Position numbers and translations under genes: made by a program
Source: Sphingobium baderi
Lineage (GTDB): Bacteria > Pseudomonadota > Alphaproteobacteria > Sphingomonadales > Sphingomonadaceae
NCBI RefSeq assembly: GCF_001456115.1
Contig: NZ_CP013264.1
Span: 3,924,501-3,988,500, forward strand
Reading direction: 5' to 3'
DNA length: 64,000 nt
Part shown: piece after piece, positions 8,185 to 19,385 of the stretch
How positions within the stretch are numbered: the first letter of the stretch is position 1
How the letters are laid out: each line of letters begins with the position of its first letter
Notes under the pieces: generated by a model
What the model saw: only the letters and a program-made list of their open reading frames with translations
Databases searched by the model: none
What the model was told of the DNA's origin: nothing

Positions 8185-9384
8185 ATGACAGAGACGGATG
8201 CCCCCCGGCAAGCGGACATATGGACCGCCACGAAGCGCGGCGCGCGCATTCTCTTTGCGGTCAGCGCTTTGCTGGTCGCCGCCTGTCAGTCGATCGTGCC
8301 CAAGGGGGAAGGTCCGAAGCCCACCGGTCCGAAGCCCACGGGACCGGAAGTGACGCAGGGACTGCCGACCGATACGGAACGGCACCGCGTCGCCCTGCTG
8401 GTGCCGATGAGCGGGACCAATGCCGGGGTAGGCCAGTCCATCGCCAATGCGACGACGCTGGCGCTGCTGGATACCAAGGCCGACAAGGTCCGCATCACCA
8501 CCTATGACACGAATCTGGGCGCGGCGGCGGCGGTCAACAAGGCGTTGGCGGACGGCAATCGGCTGATCCTTGGCCCGCTGCTGGCCGATGACGCGCGGGT
8601 CGTGGGGCCGATCGCCGCGCGGGCGGGCGTGCCGGTCATCAGCTTTTCCAACGATGTGAGCGTCGCGGGCAAGGGCGTCTACATATTGGGTTACAATCCC
8701 AACCAGTCCATCGAGCGCGTCGTCGGCTTCGCGCGGGAAAAGGGGCTGTCGAACTTCGCGGGGCTGGTTCCCAAAGGCGTCTATGGCGAGCGCGCAGGCA
8801 CGGCGCTGCTGCGGGCCGTCGAGCAGGCTGGCGGCACTGTCGTATCGCTCCAGACCTTCGACCGTTCGGCCGGATCGATCACGGCGGCGGTCAAGAAATT
8901 GCAGGCTTCGTCCAGCTATGACGCGCTGCTGATCGCGGACAGCGGGCGCGTGGCGTTGCAGATCGCACCGGTCGTGCGGAAAAATGGCGGCGCCAATGCG
9001 CGGCTGCTGGGCACGGAATTGTGGAACACCGACAATGCGCTGTCGTCCAGCCCGGTGCTGCGCGGAGCGTGGTTCGCCAGCGTTTCGGACGGCCTCTATC
9101 GCCAGCTCGCGGGTAAATATCGCGCGCGGTACGGCAATGCGCCCTTCCGTCTTTCGGCGCTGGGTTATGACGCGGTGCTGCTGACGGTGCGGATCGCGCG
9201 GGAGTGGAAGGTGGGAACGCCCTTCCCCGCTGCAAGGCTACGCGATTCGAGCGGGTTCGCAGGGATCGACGGCGCGTTCCGCTTCAACCGCGACGGCGTG
9301 GCGGAACGGGCGCTGGAAGTGTCCGAAGTGGGCGCGGGAGCCTTCACCGTGGTGGACGCCGCACCGCGCGGCTTCGCGGACTGA
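8185..9384 (+). CDS. LpoA-like penicillin-binding protein activator (lipoprotein)
   Basis: 399 residues. An N-terminal hydrophobic segment ends in a lipobox LVAAC (Cys about 34), so it should be a lipoprotein. A Pro/Gly-rich repeat follows (KPTGPKPTGPE), then a periplasmic-binding-protein type I fold: VALLVPMSGTNAGVG, GPLLADDARVVGPIAARAGVPVISFSND, and a second lobe from FAREKGLSNFAGLVP. This matches the penicillin-binding protein activator/LpoA C-terminal family, which stimulates PBP1A in other bacteria. The start is fixed by AAGGA nine bases upstream. The divergent rsmI/lpoA pairing is widespread, which supports the call. Confidence 0.75.
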   Translation: MTETDAPRQADIWTATKRGARILFAVSALLVAACQSIVPKGEGPKPTGPKPTGPEVTQGLPTDTERHRVALLVPMSGTNAGVGQSIANATTLALLDTKADKVRITTYDTNLGAAAAVNKALADGNRLILGPLLADDARVVGPIAARAGVPVISFSNDVSVAGKGVYILGYNPNQSIERVVGFAREKGLSNFAGLVPKGVYGERAGTALLRAVEQAGGTVVSLQTFDRSAGSITAAVKKLQASSSYDALLIADSGRVALQIAPVVRKNGGANARLLGTELWNTDNALSSSPVLRGAWFASVSDGLYRQLAGKYRARYGNAPFRLSALGYDAVLLTVRIAREWKVGTPFPAARLRDSSGFAGIDGAFRFNRDGVAERALEVSEVGAGAFTVVDAAPRGFAD

Positions 9385-9389
9385 AGCGA

Positions 9390-10163
9390 TCAGACGCGGC
9401 TGAGCGGCAGGATCACCGGCCGCCCGGCTTCCTCCCCGATCCAGGCGTCGACGCCATAGACGCGGGCCAGATTGGCGCGGGTCAGCACGTCCAATGGCGC
9501 GCCGTCCGCCACCGCTTCGCCCCGATCCATCAGGATCAGGCGGTCGCAGTAGCGCGCCGCCATGCCAAGGTCGTGCAACACGGTCGCGACCAGCGCACCT
9601 GAACGCGCCTCGGCGCTCAGCAACTCCATCACGTCGATCTGGTGCCCCGGATCGAGCGCGGCGAGCGGTTCGTCCGCGATCAGCGCGGGGGCGCCCACCG
9701 CCAGCGCACGAGCCAGCAGGACGCGCGCGCGTTCGCCGCCCGAAAGCTCGGTTGCAATGCGGCCCTTCAGGTGCAGCACGTCGGCCCGCGCCAGCGCCGC
9801 ATCCACCAGCGCCTCATCGGCAGGCGTGAGCCGCGACAAGGGCCCCAGATGCGGCAACCGGCCCAGAGCGACCAGCCGCTCAACCGCCAGCGGCCAATGC
9901 AGCGTCTGCCCCTGCGGCAGATAGGCGATATGTTGCGCGATTGCGCGGCGCGACAGGACGGCGACGTTGCGGCCATTGAGGGAAACGCTGCCCGTGCTCA
10001 CCGGCACCAGGCCCAGCATCGCGCGGATCAGGGATGATTTGCCCGCGCCATTGGGACCGATGATACCGACAAGCTGACCGGGCGGCATATCCAGCGTGAC
10101 GCCGCGCACGGCCGTATGACGGCCCAATCGGACGCCCATTTCCTCTGCGCGGATCGTCACCAT
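9390..10163 (-). CDS. btuD: ABC transporter ATP-binding protein, cobalamin/Fe3+-siderophore type
   Basis: 257 residues of the FecE/BtuD class: Walker A GPNGAGKSS, Q-loop YLPQG, signature LSGGE, Walker B ALIADEP and H-loop VLHD. It overlaps btuC by seven bases and drives import through it. Assignment to vitamin B12 rather than haem or siderophore rests on the adjacent btuF-like gene and the riboswitch-controlled receptor; the ATPase alone could not tell. Confidence 0.82.
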   Translation of the reverse strand: MVTIRAEEMGVRLGRHTAVRGVTLDMPPGQLVGIIGPNGAGKSSLIRAMLGLVPVSTGSVSLNGRNVAVLSRRAIAQHIAYLPQGQTLHWPLAVERLVALGRLPHLGPLSRLTPADEALVDAALARADVLHLKGRIATELSGGERARVLLARALAVGAPALIADEPLAALDPGHQIDVMELLSAEARSGALVATVLHDLGMAARYCDRLILMDRGEAVADGAPLDVLTRANLARVYGVDAWIGEEAGRPVILPLSRV

Positions 10164-11155
10164 AGCCGCCGCTCCCGCATCAGGTGAACAAGGAAGACCG
10201 GCACGCCCAGCATGGCGGTCAGCACACCCAGTTTCAGTTCATTGGTCGTCGGGATGAGCCGCACGCCGATATCCGCGAAAGTCAGCAACACGGCCCCGCC
10301 CAGCATGGATGGCAGCAGGATGGCGGAAGGCGACCGATCCGTCAGCGGGCGGATCAGATGCGGCACGATCAGGCCGACGAAACCGATCGAACCCGACACG
10401 GCGACCGCGCCGCCGACACCGATCGCGACGCCCAGCATCAAACGCAGCCTCGCCCATTTAAGGTCGACGCCCAATGCCTGCGCGCCATCCTCGCCCAATG
10501 TCAGCGCGTCGAGCGTGCGTCCGTCCGCGATCAGCAGGACCGCGCCGATGGCGATGCAGGGGAGCGCCGTCAGCACATGGACGTAACTGCGATTTTCAAG
10601 GCTCCCCATCAGCCAGCTCATAATCTCCATCGCGGCGAAAGGATTGGGCGACAGGTTGAGCGACAGGCTGATCCCCGCTCCGGCCAGCGTCGCAATGGCG
10701 ATCCCGGCAAGGATCAGCGTCAGCGGACTTTCGGACGGCCCGGCGAGGAGGAAAAGACCCCCAATGGCGATCATCCCCGCCAATATCGCCAGCAGCGGGA
10801 GGGCAAGGACATGCATCTGCGCCAGCCCGAAATAGAGCGCGCACACTGCCCCGAGCGCCGCCGCATTGGATGCGCCCAGCACGGATGGCTCAGCCAGCGG
10901 ATTGCGGAGATAGCCTTGCAGCGCCGCGCCCGACAGGCCCAGCATCCCGCCGACCAGCAGGCCCAGGATCATGCGCGGCAGCCGCAGGTCGATCAGGATG
11001 GCGCGGGCAATGTCGTCTCCACCGCCCATCAGCACGGCGAGCAGGCGCTCCGGCGAAATCGGCACCGCGCCCAGCGTGACCGACCCGCAGGCCGCCAGCA
11101 CAAGCAACAGCAGCAGGAAGGGAAGCAGCAGCGGGTGGCGGCGGCGCGCGGTCAT
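10157..11155 (-). CDS. btuC: ABC transporter permease, BtuC/FecCD family
   Basis: 332-residue inner-membrane permease with about ten hydrophobic segments and family motifs RLPRMILGLLVGGMLGLSGA near residue 60, NPLAEPSVLGAS, and GSIGFVGLIVPHL (the coupling-helix region) near residue 255. It forms the membrane channel with the ATPase at 9390-10163. It is transcribed divergently from btuF, with 38 bases between starts. Confidence 0.85.
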   Translation of the reverse strand: MTARRRHPLLLPFLLLLLVLAACGSVTLGAVPISPERLLAVLMGGGDDIARAILIDLRLPRMILGLLVGGMLGLSGAALQGYLRNPLAEPSVLGASNAAALGAVCALYFGLAQMHVLALPLLAILAGMIAIGGLFLLAGPSESPLTLILAGIAIATLAGAGISLSLNLSPNPFAAMEIMSWLMGSLENRSYVHVLTALPCIAIGAVLLIADGRTLDALTLGEDGAQALGVDLKWARLRLMLGVAIGVGGAVAVSGSIGFVGLIVPHLIRPLTDRSPSAILLPSMLGGAVLLTFADIGVRLIPTTNELKLGVLTAMLGVPVFLVHLMRERRLW

Positions 11156-11193
11156 CCCTTGCGCCCCCGTCCCGCGCTGCTAGGGGCAAATAT

Positions 11194-12012
11194 ATGCAGT
11201 GGATGAAATTCCTGGGAGCCATTGCGGCGTTTGGCCTGATCGGCGCGGCCGCTGCCCCCGGCGTGCCGCGCAGGATCGTGTCGCTGAATGTCTGCGCCGA
11301 TCAATATGTGCTGGCGCTTGCCGATCCGGGGCAGATTGCCGCCCTCAGCAGCAATGCGCGTAACGCGGAGCTGTCGGCCGCCGCCGCGCAGGCGCGCCCC
11401 TTCCGCAGCCTGCGCCGTCCATCCGAGGAGGTGATGGCGATCGCGCCGGACCTGCTGCTGGGCTTTCCGCTGGGCGACACCGTCGCGGGCGCGCCGCCCG
11501 GACGATGGAATATAGTGGGCCTGGAAACCGCGGACAGCTATCCGATGGTGATGGAGCAGATCCGGCGGACCGCCAAAGCGGTGGGACACCCGGAACGCGG
11601 CGAGGCGCTGATCGCGCGCATGAACCGCGACCTCGCCGCGCTGCCGCGGCCCCAGCGCAGCGGCGTCGCGGCCTATTATCAGCGGCGCGGCTATATGACC
11701 GGCACCGGCACGCTGGTCGATGACCTGATGCGGCGCGCGGGCCTCACCAACCTTGCCAGCAAGCTGGGAAAGCCTGCTTTGGCGCAGATTCCCCTTGAGC
11801 AGATGATCGCCGCACGCCCCGACTGGCTGATCGTCGAAAGCGGCAGCGAACAGGTGGTCGATCAGGGGACGGAGATGCTGCACCATCCGATCCTGAAAGA
11901 CATCCCCCGCATCCGCGTGCCGCAGGCGTGGACGGTCTGCGGCGGCCCCGCCTATGTGCTGGCCGCGCGCAGCATCGTGGCGCAGATCAACGCCGCGCCC
12001 CGCCGCCGGTAG
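11194..12012 (+). CDS. btuF: Periplasmic cobalamin-binding protein, BtuF-like
   Basis: 272 residues with a signal peptide (MQWMKFLGAIAAFGLIGAAAA) and a class III periplasmic-binding-protein fold: RRIVSLNVCADQYVLAL, then SLRRPSEEVMAIAPDLLLG, the connecting helix, and a second lobe with LPLEQMIAARPDWLIVES-type elements. Cluster A helical-backbone proteins bind B12, haem or siderophores. The neighbours (BtuCD, riboswitch-linked receptor) point to B12. It sits between the minus-strand permease and receptor genes and has its own promoter by necessity. Confidence 0.78.
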   Translation: MQWMKFLGAIAAFGLIGAAAAPGVPRRIVSLNVCADQYVLALADPGQIAALSSNARNAELSAAAAQARPFRSLRRPSEEVMAIAPDLLLGFPLGDTVAGAPPGRWNIVGLETADSYPMVMEQIRRTAKAVGHPERGEALIARMNRDLAALPRPQRSGVAAYYQRRGYMTGTGTLVDDLMRRAGLTNLASKLGKPALAQIPLEQMIAARPDWLIVESGSEQVVDQGTEMLHHPILKDIPRIRVPQAWTVCGGPAYVLAARSIVAQINAAPRRR

Positions 12013-12048
12013 GGGACGGACGCTCACGCCCGCCCCTTTTCCGCGCGA

Positions 12049-13902
12049 TCAGAAGCGGACACGCACGCCGCCATAGGCCGACCGGCCGTAGACCCCATAG
12101 CCATAGGCCGTGGCGTATTCCTGATCCGACAGATTGTCGATCCGGCCATATATCTCCAGATGCTCGCCGATCGGGAAGGATGCGCGCAGGCCGACAATGG
12201 CATAGCCGTCCAGTTGCACCCTGTTCCGGCTCGCGTCCAGGTCGAAACTGTCGCCCACCATAGTGATCGTCGCGCCGGTGCTGAGGCCGAAGGGCCACGC
12301 ATAATCCGCCGACACGCTGACCGCATTGGCGGCGCGGCGCAGCAGGCGCTTGCCTTCATCCACGCTGCCAGGCGACCGGTCTCGCGCGTCGATATAGCTA
12401 TATGAACCGGTGAGAATGAGCGCATCGACCGGCTTCAATGTCAGCGTCGCCTCCACACCCTTGGCGCGGGTGCGGTCGAGATTGCCATAGAGGAAGCTGT
12501 TATTGTCATAGTTGATCTGGTTGCGCGTATCGCGGCGGAAAGCGGTGACCGACAGCATCGCCCGCCCATCGTCCAGGCTCTGGTCAAAGCCGATATCGTA
12601 GCTTTTGGACCTTTCCGGCTTCAGGTCCGCGTTGCCGCTGAACATATCGTAAAGCTGATAGAGGGAAGGCGCCTTGAACCCTTCGCCATAGCTCAGGCGG
12701 AAATTGGTCGCGCCATGGTTGGGCGTATAATTGGCGTTCGCGCCAAAGGTTGTCGCGCCGCCGAACTGGCTGTGATCGTCATGACGCACGCCGCCGGTGA
12801 CAGACAGCCCCGCGACCGGCTTCACGATGGCCAGGGCATAGACGCTGTCGATATTCGCCTTCGCACTGGATGTGTCGCCGAAGCCGAAGAAATCATAATC
12901 GGGCCGCTCATGCTCATAGCCGAAGACCAGCTTCGCCTGATCGACCGGCGCATAGACGCCTTCATATTCGAAGCGCAGGTTGGTGCCGCTATAGCCATAG
13001 TCGGGGTCCGTGCCGCGCACGAAATAATAGTCGCGGTCGTTGCGGAACCAGGTGACCGCCGTCCGATTGGTCAGCTTGCCGTCGAGCAGAGCGAGATTGA
13101 TGCCGGCATAGCCGACATATTGGTCCGATTTGCTGATGTCAGCGCTGTCGGCGGGTGCGCCGAAGAAGCTGTCATAATCGAGATCGGCATGAATATAATA
13201 GCCGCGCAGGTCGAGGCTGAGCGTATCGGTGAAGCTGAGCTTGAGCTTCGCATTGGCGGCAATGTTCTTGTAGCCGTCCTTTTCCGTGGCGCCAAAGGAG
13301 CGCGCTGCCGAGGAAATGCCATCGGTACGGAAATAGGCCATGCCCACGCCGCCCGAAGCGATGCCGCTGGTGCCAGACACATCGGCCTTGGCGTTCAGCG
13401 TATCGCTATAACCATAATCGACCGAGGCATTGGCGGCATAGCCTTCAGCGGGCGTGCCCGTCATCACATTGACCACGCCGCCAATCGCCTGACTGCCATA
13501 GACGACAGAGTTGGAACCGCGCAGCACTTCGATCCGGCGGATATTACCGACCAGCAGATGGCCGAAATCATAGCCGTCGCCAATTCCGCTGGGATCATTG
13601 ACCTTCACGCCGTCGATCAGCACCAGCGTCTGCGTTGTTTCCGCGCCGCGCAGCGACACGCCCGTCGCCGCGCCGGTCGTGCCCGAACGATTGAAACGCA
13701 CACCCGGCGTCGTCATCAGCAAATCCGTCACATCGACCGCCTGCCGCGTGCGGATGGTGTCGGCGTCGATCACGCTGATCGCCTGCCCCACCTCGTCCCG
13801 CGGCTGTTCAATGCCCGATGCGGTGACGACAATATCGTCATCCTGCGCCAACGCAGGCGTGGCCGCCAGCAATGCCATGAGCGGCAATCCCGATTTCAAC
13901 AT
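12049..13902 (-). CDS. btuB: TonB-dependent cobalamin receptor, BtuB-like
   Basis: 617-residue outer-membrane receptor: signal peptide ending ATPALA, a TonB-box-like DDDIVVTAS, plug domain (about 30-140; VLIDGVKVNDPSG, RIEVLRGSNSVVYGSQAIGGVVNV) and a 22-strand-type barrel ending in the outer-membrane signature VRVRF. Length is close to E. coli BtuB. The ATG follows an AGGGAAGAG ribosome-binding site. The cobalamin riboswitch in its leader (14090-14300) should lower expression when adenosylcobalamin is plentiful. Confidence 0.88.
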   Translation of the reverse strand: MLKSGLPLMALLAATPALAQDDDIVVTASGIEQPRDEVGQAISVIDADTIRTRQAVDVTDLLMTTPGVRFNRSGTTGAATGVSLRGAETTQTLVLIDGVKVNDPSGIGDGYDFGHLLVGNIRRIEVLRGSNSVVYGSQAIGGVVNVMTGTPAEGYAANASVDYGYSDTLNAKADVSGTSGIASGGVGMAYFRTDGISSAARSFGATEKDGYKNIAANAKLKLSFTDTLSLDLRGYYIHADLDYDSFFGAPADSADISKSDQYVGYAGINLALLDGKLTNRTAVTWFRNDRDYYFVRGTDPDYGYSGTNLRFEYEGVYAPVDQAKLVFGYEHERPDYDFFGFGDTSSAKANIDSVYALAIVKPVAGLSVTGGVRHDDHSQFGGATTFGANANYTPNHGATNFRLSYGEGFKAPSLYQLYDMFSGNADLKPERSKSYDIGFDQSLDDGRAMLSVTAFRRDTRNQINYDNNSFLYGNLDRTRAKGVEATLTLKPVDALILTGSYSYIDARDRSPGSVDEGKRLLRRAANAVSVSADYAWPFGLSTGATITMVGDSFDLDASRNRVQLDGYAIVGLRASFPIGEHLEIYGRIDNLSDQEYATAYGYGVYGRSAYGGVRVRF

Positions 13903-14089
13903 TTTTTCGTCTCTTCCCTGAGCGTCCTTGCGACTTTCAGGGCCGGGGACTCCGCGCGCGCGGTCGACACGCGCGACAGGCCGACGCCGGTTCCCGCCAC
14001 GCGCACCGATGCGGCCCCGGCCGCTTGGCAGCGTCGCTCAGACGGAAAACCGTGCCATGGCCTATCCCTGGACCAGGGCAAGAGCGACC

Positions 14090-14300
14090 GGGCGCTGGCA
14101 GGTCTCCTGGCTCGCGGGTCATAGCAGCGATGCGCCAGCCTTCCCGGACATGCGTCCAGTGGCCGGTCCCCTTCCCGCCCCTTTGCAGGAATGTGGGACC
14201 AATACGCATCGCGCTCACCGCTTACAGTTGCAGGGACAGCCGCGGAATAAGAGGGCGAACCCTCCGCACCGCATTCCCTTTTCAGCCCCGTGGGGCACCA
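14090..14300 (-). ncRNA. Cobalamin riboswitch
   Basis: On the minus strand the leader of btuB contains the conserved blocks in order: AAGGGAATGCGGTG, an internal hairpin, GGCTGTCCCTGCAACTGTAAGCG (14220-14243 on the plus strand as complement), and the B12 box GCCAGGAGACCTGCC (complement at about 14097-14111). These are the diagnostic elements of the AdoCbl-binding aptamer. The expression platform would be in 13903-14090; no clear intrinsic terminator was seen there, so translational control of the btuB start is likelier. Confidence 0.92.
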
Positions 14301-14417
14301 GCGCGATCATGTCCGCCGCGCTTGAAGCGCCCCGGACGCCGCCGCCCATAGGGCAAGCCGTCCCTTATGCCAAGCGAATCAAGTGAGAGGCCAAAGGAAA
14401 TGGCGGATTTGGGTGGA

Positions 14418-14477
14418 TTGCGGACTGTCCGCTATTCCCATCTCCGTTCGCCCTGAGCGAAGGGGGAAGGTCCGCAA
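14418..14477. repeat. Structured palindromic repeat, copy 1
   Basis: Outer arms TTGCGGAC (14418-14425) and GTCCGCAA (14470-14477) enclose TTCCC/GGGAA and TTCGC-CCTGA-GCGAA pairs, giving a nested stem. It contains the 13-base palindrome GCGGACTGTCCGC (14420-14432), which recurs at 22416-22428 followed by nearly the same bases. It lies between the TPR gene end and the riboswitch. No U-run follows. Confidence 0.55.
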
Positions 14478-14521
14478 ATGGCCGCAACCTGCCGCCCCAA
14501 TATGCGGCCGCCAGAACCCGG

Positions 14522-15040
14522 TCAGGGCGTTTCGGTCGGCACGACTTTGGGTGCGGGCACGTCTTCCTTGGCGCTCAGCACCGCGGCGGGCGGTCCCTTT
14601 TCAATCGCGGCAACAAGCGGCCCCACGCCCGCGCAATCGGCGCGGCACAGCTTTTGCGCCTGCGCCAGATTTTCCTTCGCCTTGGCGATGGCGCCCTTTT
14701 CCACCATGGCTTCGCCCTGACCCACCAGCGCACCGACATCCGCCGGGTCCAGCAGCAACGCTTCATTGTACAGGCGGATGGCCTTGCCCTGCAGCCCCTG
14801 CGCCCGCGCCACCTGCGCCAGTTCGATATAAGCGGCGCGATTGCGCGGATCGACGGCCAGCGCGCTTTCCAGCGCATCGTTCGCGCCTTCCAGATTGCCC
14901 GCCTTGCGCGCGGTTTCGCCCGCACGCTGCCATTCAATCGAGCGCGGATCGATCTGCGCGTCGGGCCGCTGGGTCATGCCCGCGCTGGATACGGTCGTCA
15001 GCACGACGGCAAGGGCAATCGAGGCAGGGGTAAAACGCAT
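14522..15040 (-). CDS. Secreted tetratricopeptide-repeat protein
   Basis: The start at 15040 gives a clean signal peptide ([21 protein letters not shown]); an upstream in-frame ATG at 15121 overlapping the rsmB stop exists but would add a charged, hydrophilic extension. The mature part has about three TPR units (residues about 40-140), for example [20 protein letters not shown] and [20 protein letters not shown], then a Pro/Ala-rich tail. A periplasmic scaffold role is inferred. Expression is probably coupled to rsmB upstream. Confidence 0.7.
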   Translation of the reverse strand: MRFTPASIALAVVLTTVSSAGMTQRPDAQIDPRSIEWQRAGETARKAGNLEGANDALESALAVDPRNRAAYIELAQVARAQGLQGKAIRLYNEALLLDPADVGALVGQGEAMVEKGAIAKAKENLAQAQKLCRADCAGVGPLVAAIEKGPPAAVLSAKEDVPAPKVVPTETP

Positions 15041-15117
15041 CAATGTCTCCAGCCATGTTTCAGGCGTTGCTTTCGGCCAAGTGTCGCCATTTTGCGGGCG
15101 CTTGTCCATTGTCTCTT

Positions 15118-16293
15118 TCATGGCCCGCGGCGCAGCCGGGCGAAGTAGAAACCGTCCGTCCCGTCATGCCCCGGCGTCAGCAGCCAGCCCGGACCGTGCG
15201 CCCGCCCCAATGGCAAGTCGATGGCGTCCGCGATCCAGCCATCATGCCGTTGCAGGAATGTCTCCACCTGACCCCGCCCCTCCCTGTCCGTCAGCGCACA
15301 GGTGGCATAGACCAGCGCGCCGCCCGGCGCCAGCAGCGGCGCGGCGAAATCGAGGATGCGGGCCTGTTCCTGCACCAGCCTGTCGAGCCGGGCGGGAGTC
15401 AGTCGCCAGCGCGCCTCCGGGTTGCGCCGCCATGTGCCCGTGCCGGAACAGGGCGCATCGACCAACACGGCATCGGCCCGGCCATGCAGGCTTTCCAGCG
15501 CGCGCGCTTCATGTCCCTGATCGAGCAGGAGCGTCTGGATGAATGTCGCGCCTGCGCGCTCGGCGCGGGGAGACAGGCGGGCAAGGCGGGAGCGGATGGT
15601 GTCGGCGGCGATCAGCGTGCCCTTGCCCTCCATGGCGACGGCCAGCGCCAGCGTCTTTCCGCCCGCACCGGCGCACAGGTCGATGACCGTCTGGCCGGGC
15701 CGCGCCTCGCAAGCAATGGCGATAAGTTGGCTGCCCGCATCCTGCACTTCGACGAGACCACGCTGCCACGGCTCGCTCTTTTCGACTGGCGCGCCTTCGG
15801 GCAGGCGCAGCGCATCGGACACGCCGGGAACTGGCATCGCGTCGGGCAGGAGCGGCAGGGCATCCTCCAACGCGCCTCTCAGCCGGTTGACGCGCAAATC
15901 GACCGGCGCGCGGCCCAGCAACGCGTCCTGCTCGACAGGCGCGGCTAGCAAGGGGGCGATCCAAGCGGGGATGATGCCCGGCTCGGCGCCTGTTTCACCT
16001 GGCTCGATTGGCGCGGGAGCATGGACCGATCCGTCGAACAGGGCGGCGATCTCCGGGCACTCATGGGCGATGCCGATCATAGCGGCGCGGCCGCTTTCCG
16101 GGCGTTCGGCGACACGACGGATCGCGTCATAGACATGATCGCGCACCGCCCGGCGGTCACGCGATCCGGCATAGCGCCGCTCCTTGAAATAGCGGGCGAT
16201 CAGCGTGTCCGCTGCGGGCCCGCCATCGCGCGCGGAGGCGATGATGGCGTCGAGCAGTTCGATGGCGGCCTGAACGCGGGCGGAAGGCGTCAT
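15118..16293 (-). CDS. rsmB: RsmB/NOP family RNA m5C methyltransferase
   Basis: 391 residues: an N-terminal NusB-like helical region (about 1-90) and a C-terminal SAM methyltransferase domain with [16 protein letters not shown] (SAM loop), [10 protein letters not shown] (release cysteine) and YATCAL (catalytic cysteine). The known substrate of RsmB is C967 of 16S rRNA; a related NOP enzyme cannot be excluded because the N-terminal part is short. It lies 12 bases from the guaB stop on the same strand. Confidence 0.85.
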   Translation of the reverse strand: MTPSARVQAAIELLDAIIASARDGGPAADTLIARYFKERRYAGSRDRRAVRDHVYDAIRRVAERPESGRAAMIGIAHECPEIAALFDGSVHAPAPIEPGETGAEPGIIPAWIAPLLAAPVEQDALLGRAPVDLRVNRLRGALEDALPLLPDAMPVPGVSDALRLPEGAPVEKSEPWQRGLVEVQDAGSQLIAIACEARPGQTVIDLCAGAGGKTLALAVAMEGKGTLIAADTIRSRLARLSPRAERAGATFIQTLLLDQGHEARALESLHGRADAVLVDAPCSGTGTWRRNPEARWRLTPARLDRLVQEQARILDFAAPLLAPGGALVYATCALTDREGRGQVETFLQRHDGWIADAIDLPLGRAHGPGWLLTPGHDGTDGFYFARLRRGP

Positions 16294-16305
16294 GCCGCGC
16301 CGTCC

Positions 16306-18074
<1,769 letters not shown>

Positions 18075-18079
<5 letters not shown>

Positions 18080-18110
18080 AGCCGGAAACAGGCGAAACTG
18101 TTTCCGGCTC
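18075..18110 (-). terminator. Rho-independent terminator after dnaJ
   Basis: On the minus strand, GCCGGAAACAG-TTTCGCC-CTGTTTCCGGC-type arms (18081-18108) form an 11-bp stem followed by TTTTCTGTTC. It ends the dnaK-dnaJ transcript 32 bases past the dnaJ stop. Confidence 0.85.
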
Positions 18111-18141
18111 CCTGAAGAGAATGCAGCGGGCTGGCCCGGGT

Positions 18142-19281
18142 TCAGTCGCCCCAAAGTTCCTTGAGCTTGCTGAAGAAGCCGGTGGACTGGGGACATTCCT
18201 CGCCCGTTTCCGTTTCACGGAAGGCTTCGAGCAGTTCGCGCTGGCGGGCGCTGAGCTTGGTCGGGGTTTCGACATCGACCTGGATGACCAGATCGCCCTG
18301 CCCGCGTCCGTTCAGCACCGGCATCCCCACGCCGCGCTGGCGGATCTGCTTGCCGGACTGGATGCCGCTCGGGATCTTGATCTCATGCCGGCTGCCGTCG
18401 AGGCCGGGCACCTCGATCGTGCCGCCCAGCGATGCCGTGGTGAAGCTGACCGGGGCGCGGCAGAACAGGGTCGTGCCGTCGCGCTCGAAGATCGGATGCC
18501 GCTTCACATGCAGGAAGATGTAGAGGTCGCCCGGAGGTGCGCCGCGCGCCCCGCACTCGCCTTCGCCCGACAGGCGGATACGGGTGCCTTCGTCGACGCC
18601 GGCGGGAATGTTGACCGACAGGGTCTTGGGTCTGTCCACGCGCCCTTCGCCCCGGCACGAGCGGCAGGGGTTTTCGATGACCTGCCCCGCGCCATGACAG
18701 GCCGGGCAGGTGCGTTCGACCACGAAAAAGCCCTGCTGCGCCCGGACCTGCCCATGACCGCCGCACGTGCCACAGGTCTTGACGCCCGTGCCCGGCTGCG
18801 CGCCGGACCCGTCGCAGGCATCGCAGGAAGCGGAGACTTCGATCTCGATTTCGCTCTGCTTGCCGTGATAGGCTTCGTCGAGCGTGATCTCCATGTCGTA
18901 ACGCAGGTCGGCGCCGCGCCGCTGGGCCTGACGTCCCCCGCCGCCGCCGAAACCGGCCTGGCCGAAGATCGTCTCGAAAATATCGCCCAGATCGGAAAAA
19001 CCGCCCGCGCCGCGCCCGCCATTGAAACCGCCCCCGCCGCCATTCTGGGCATTGGTGTAGGCTGCGTGGCCATAGCGGTCATAGGCCGCGCGTTTCTGCG
19101 GATCCTTCAGGCACTCATAGGCTTCGGACACGGCCTTGAACCGGGCCTCGCCGTCGGTGCATCCCCCGGTCTTGTCCGGGTGATATTTCATCGCCAGCTT
19201 GCGATAGGCGCTCTTGATGGTCGTGGCGTCCGCCGTGCGTTCCACCTCGAGCAGCGAATAATAGTCGATTTCGGTAGTCAT
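18142..19281 (-). CDS. dnaJ: Chaperone DnaJ
   Basis: Hsp40 co-chaperone that stimulates DnaK ATPase. 379 residues from the ATG at 19281 (an upstream in-frame start at 19299 is less likely). J domain with HPD (YHPDKTGG), a Gly/Phe-rich linker ([15 protein letters not shown]), four zinc-binding CxxCxGxG repeats ([32 protein letters not shown]) and a C-terminal substrate domain. It lies 104 bases downstream of dnaK, with a strong terminator after it. Confidence 0.96.
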   Translation of the reverse strand: MTTEIDYYSLLEVERTADATTIKSAYRKLAMKYHPDKTGGCTDGEARFKAVSEAYECLKDPQKRAAYDRYGHAAYTNAQNGGGGGFNGGRGAGGFSDLGDIFETIFGQAGFGGGGGRQAQRRGADLRYDMEITLDEAYHGKQSEIEIEVSASCDACDGSGAQPGTGVKTCGTCGGHGQVRAQQGFFVVERTCPACHGAGQVIENPCRSCRGEGRVDRPKTLSVNIPAGVDEGTRIRLSGEGECGARGAPPGDLYIFLHVKRHPIFERDGTTLFCRAPVSFTTASLGGTIEVPGLDGSRHEIKIPSGIQSGKQIRQRGVGMPVLNGRGQGDLVIQVDVETPTKLSARQRELLEAFRETETGEECPQSTGFFSKLKELWGD

Positions 19282-19385
19282 CTCGCCCCCGGCGCGCACG
19301 TTCCCCGGCTCCGCCCCGAACGGTCGCGCTGGTCAGATACCATGCCGTCCGCGCGGGGCGAAGTCGAGAAGCGTTTCATCGGGCC

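Noticed and set aside
12715..14124. 469-codon plus-strand frame
   Set aside because: Lies antisense to btuB and its riboswitch; both are firmly supported.
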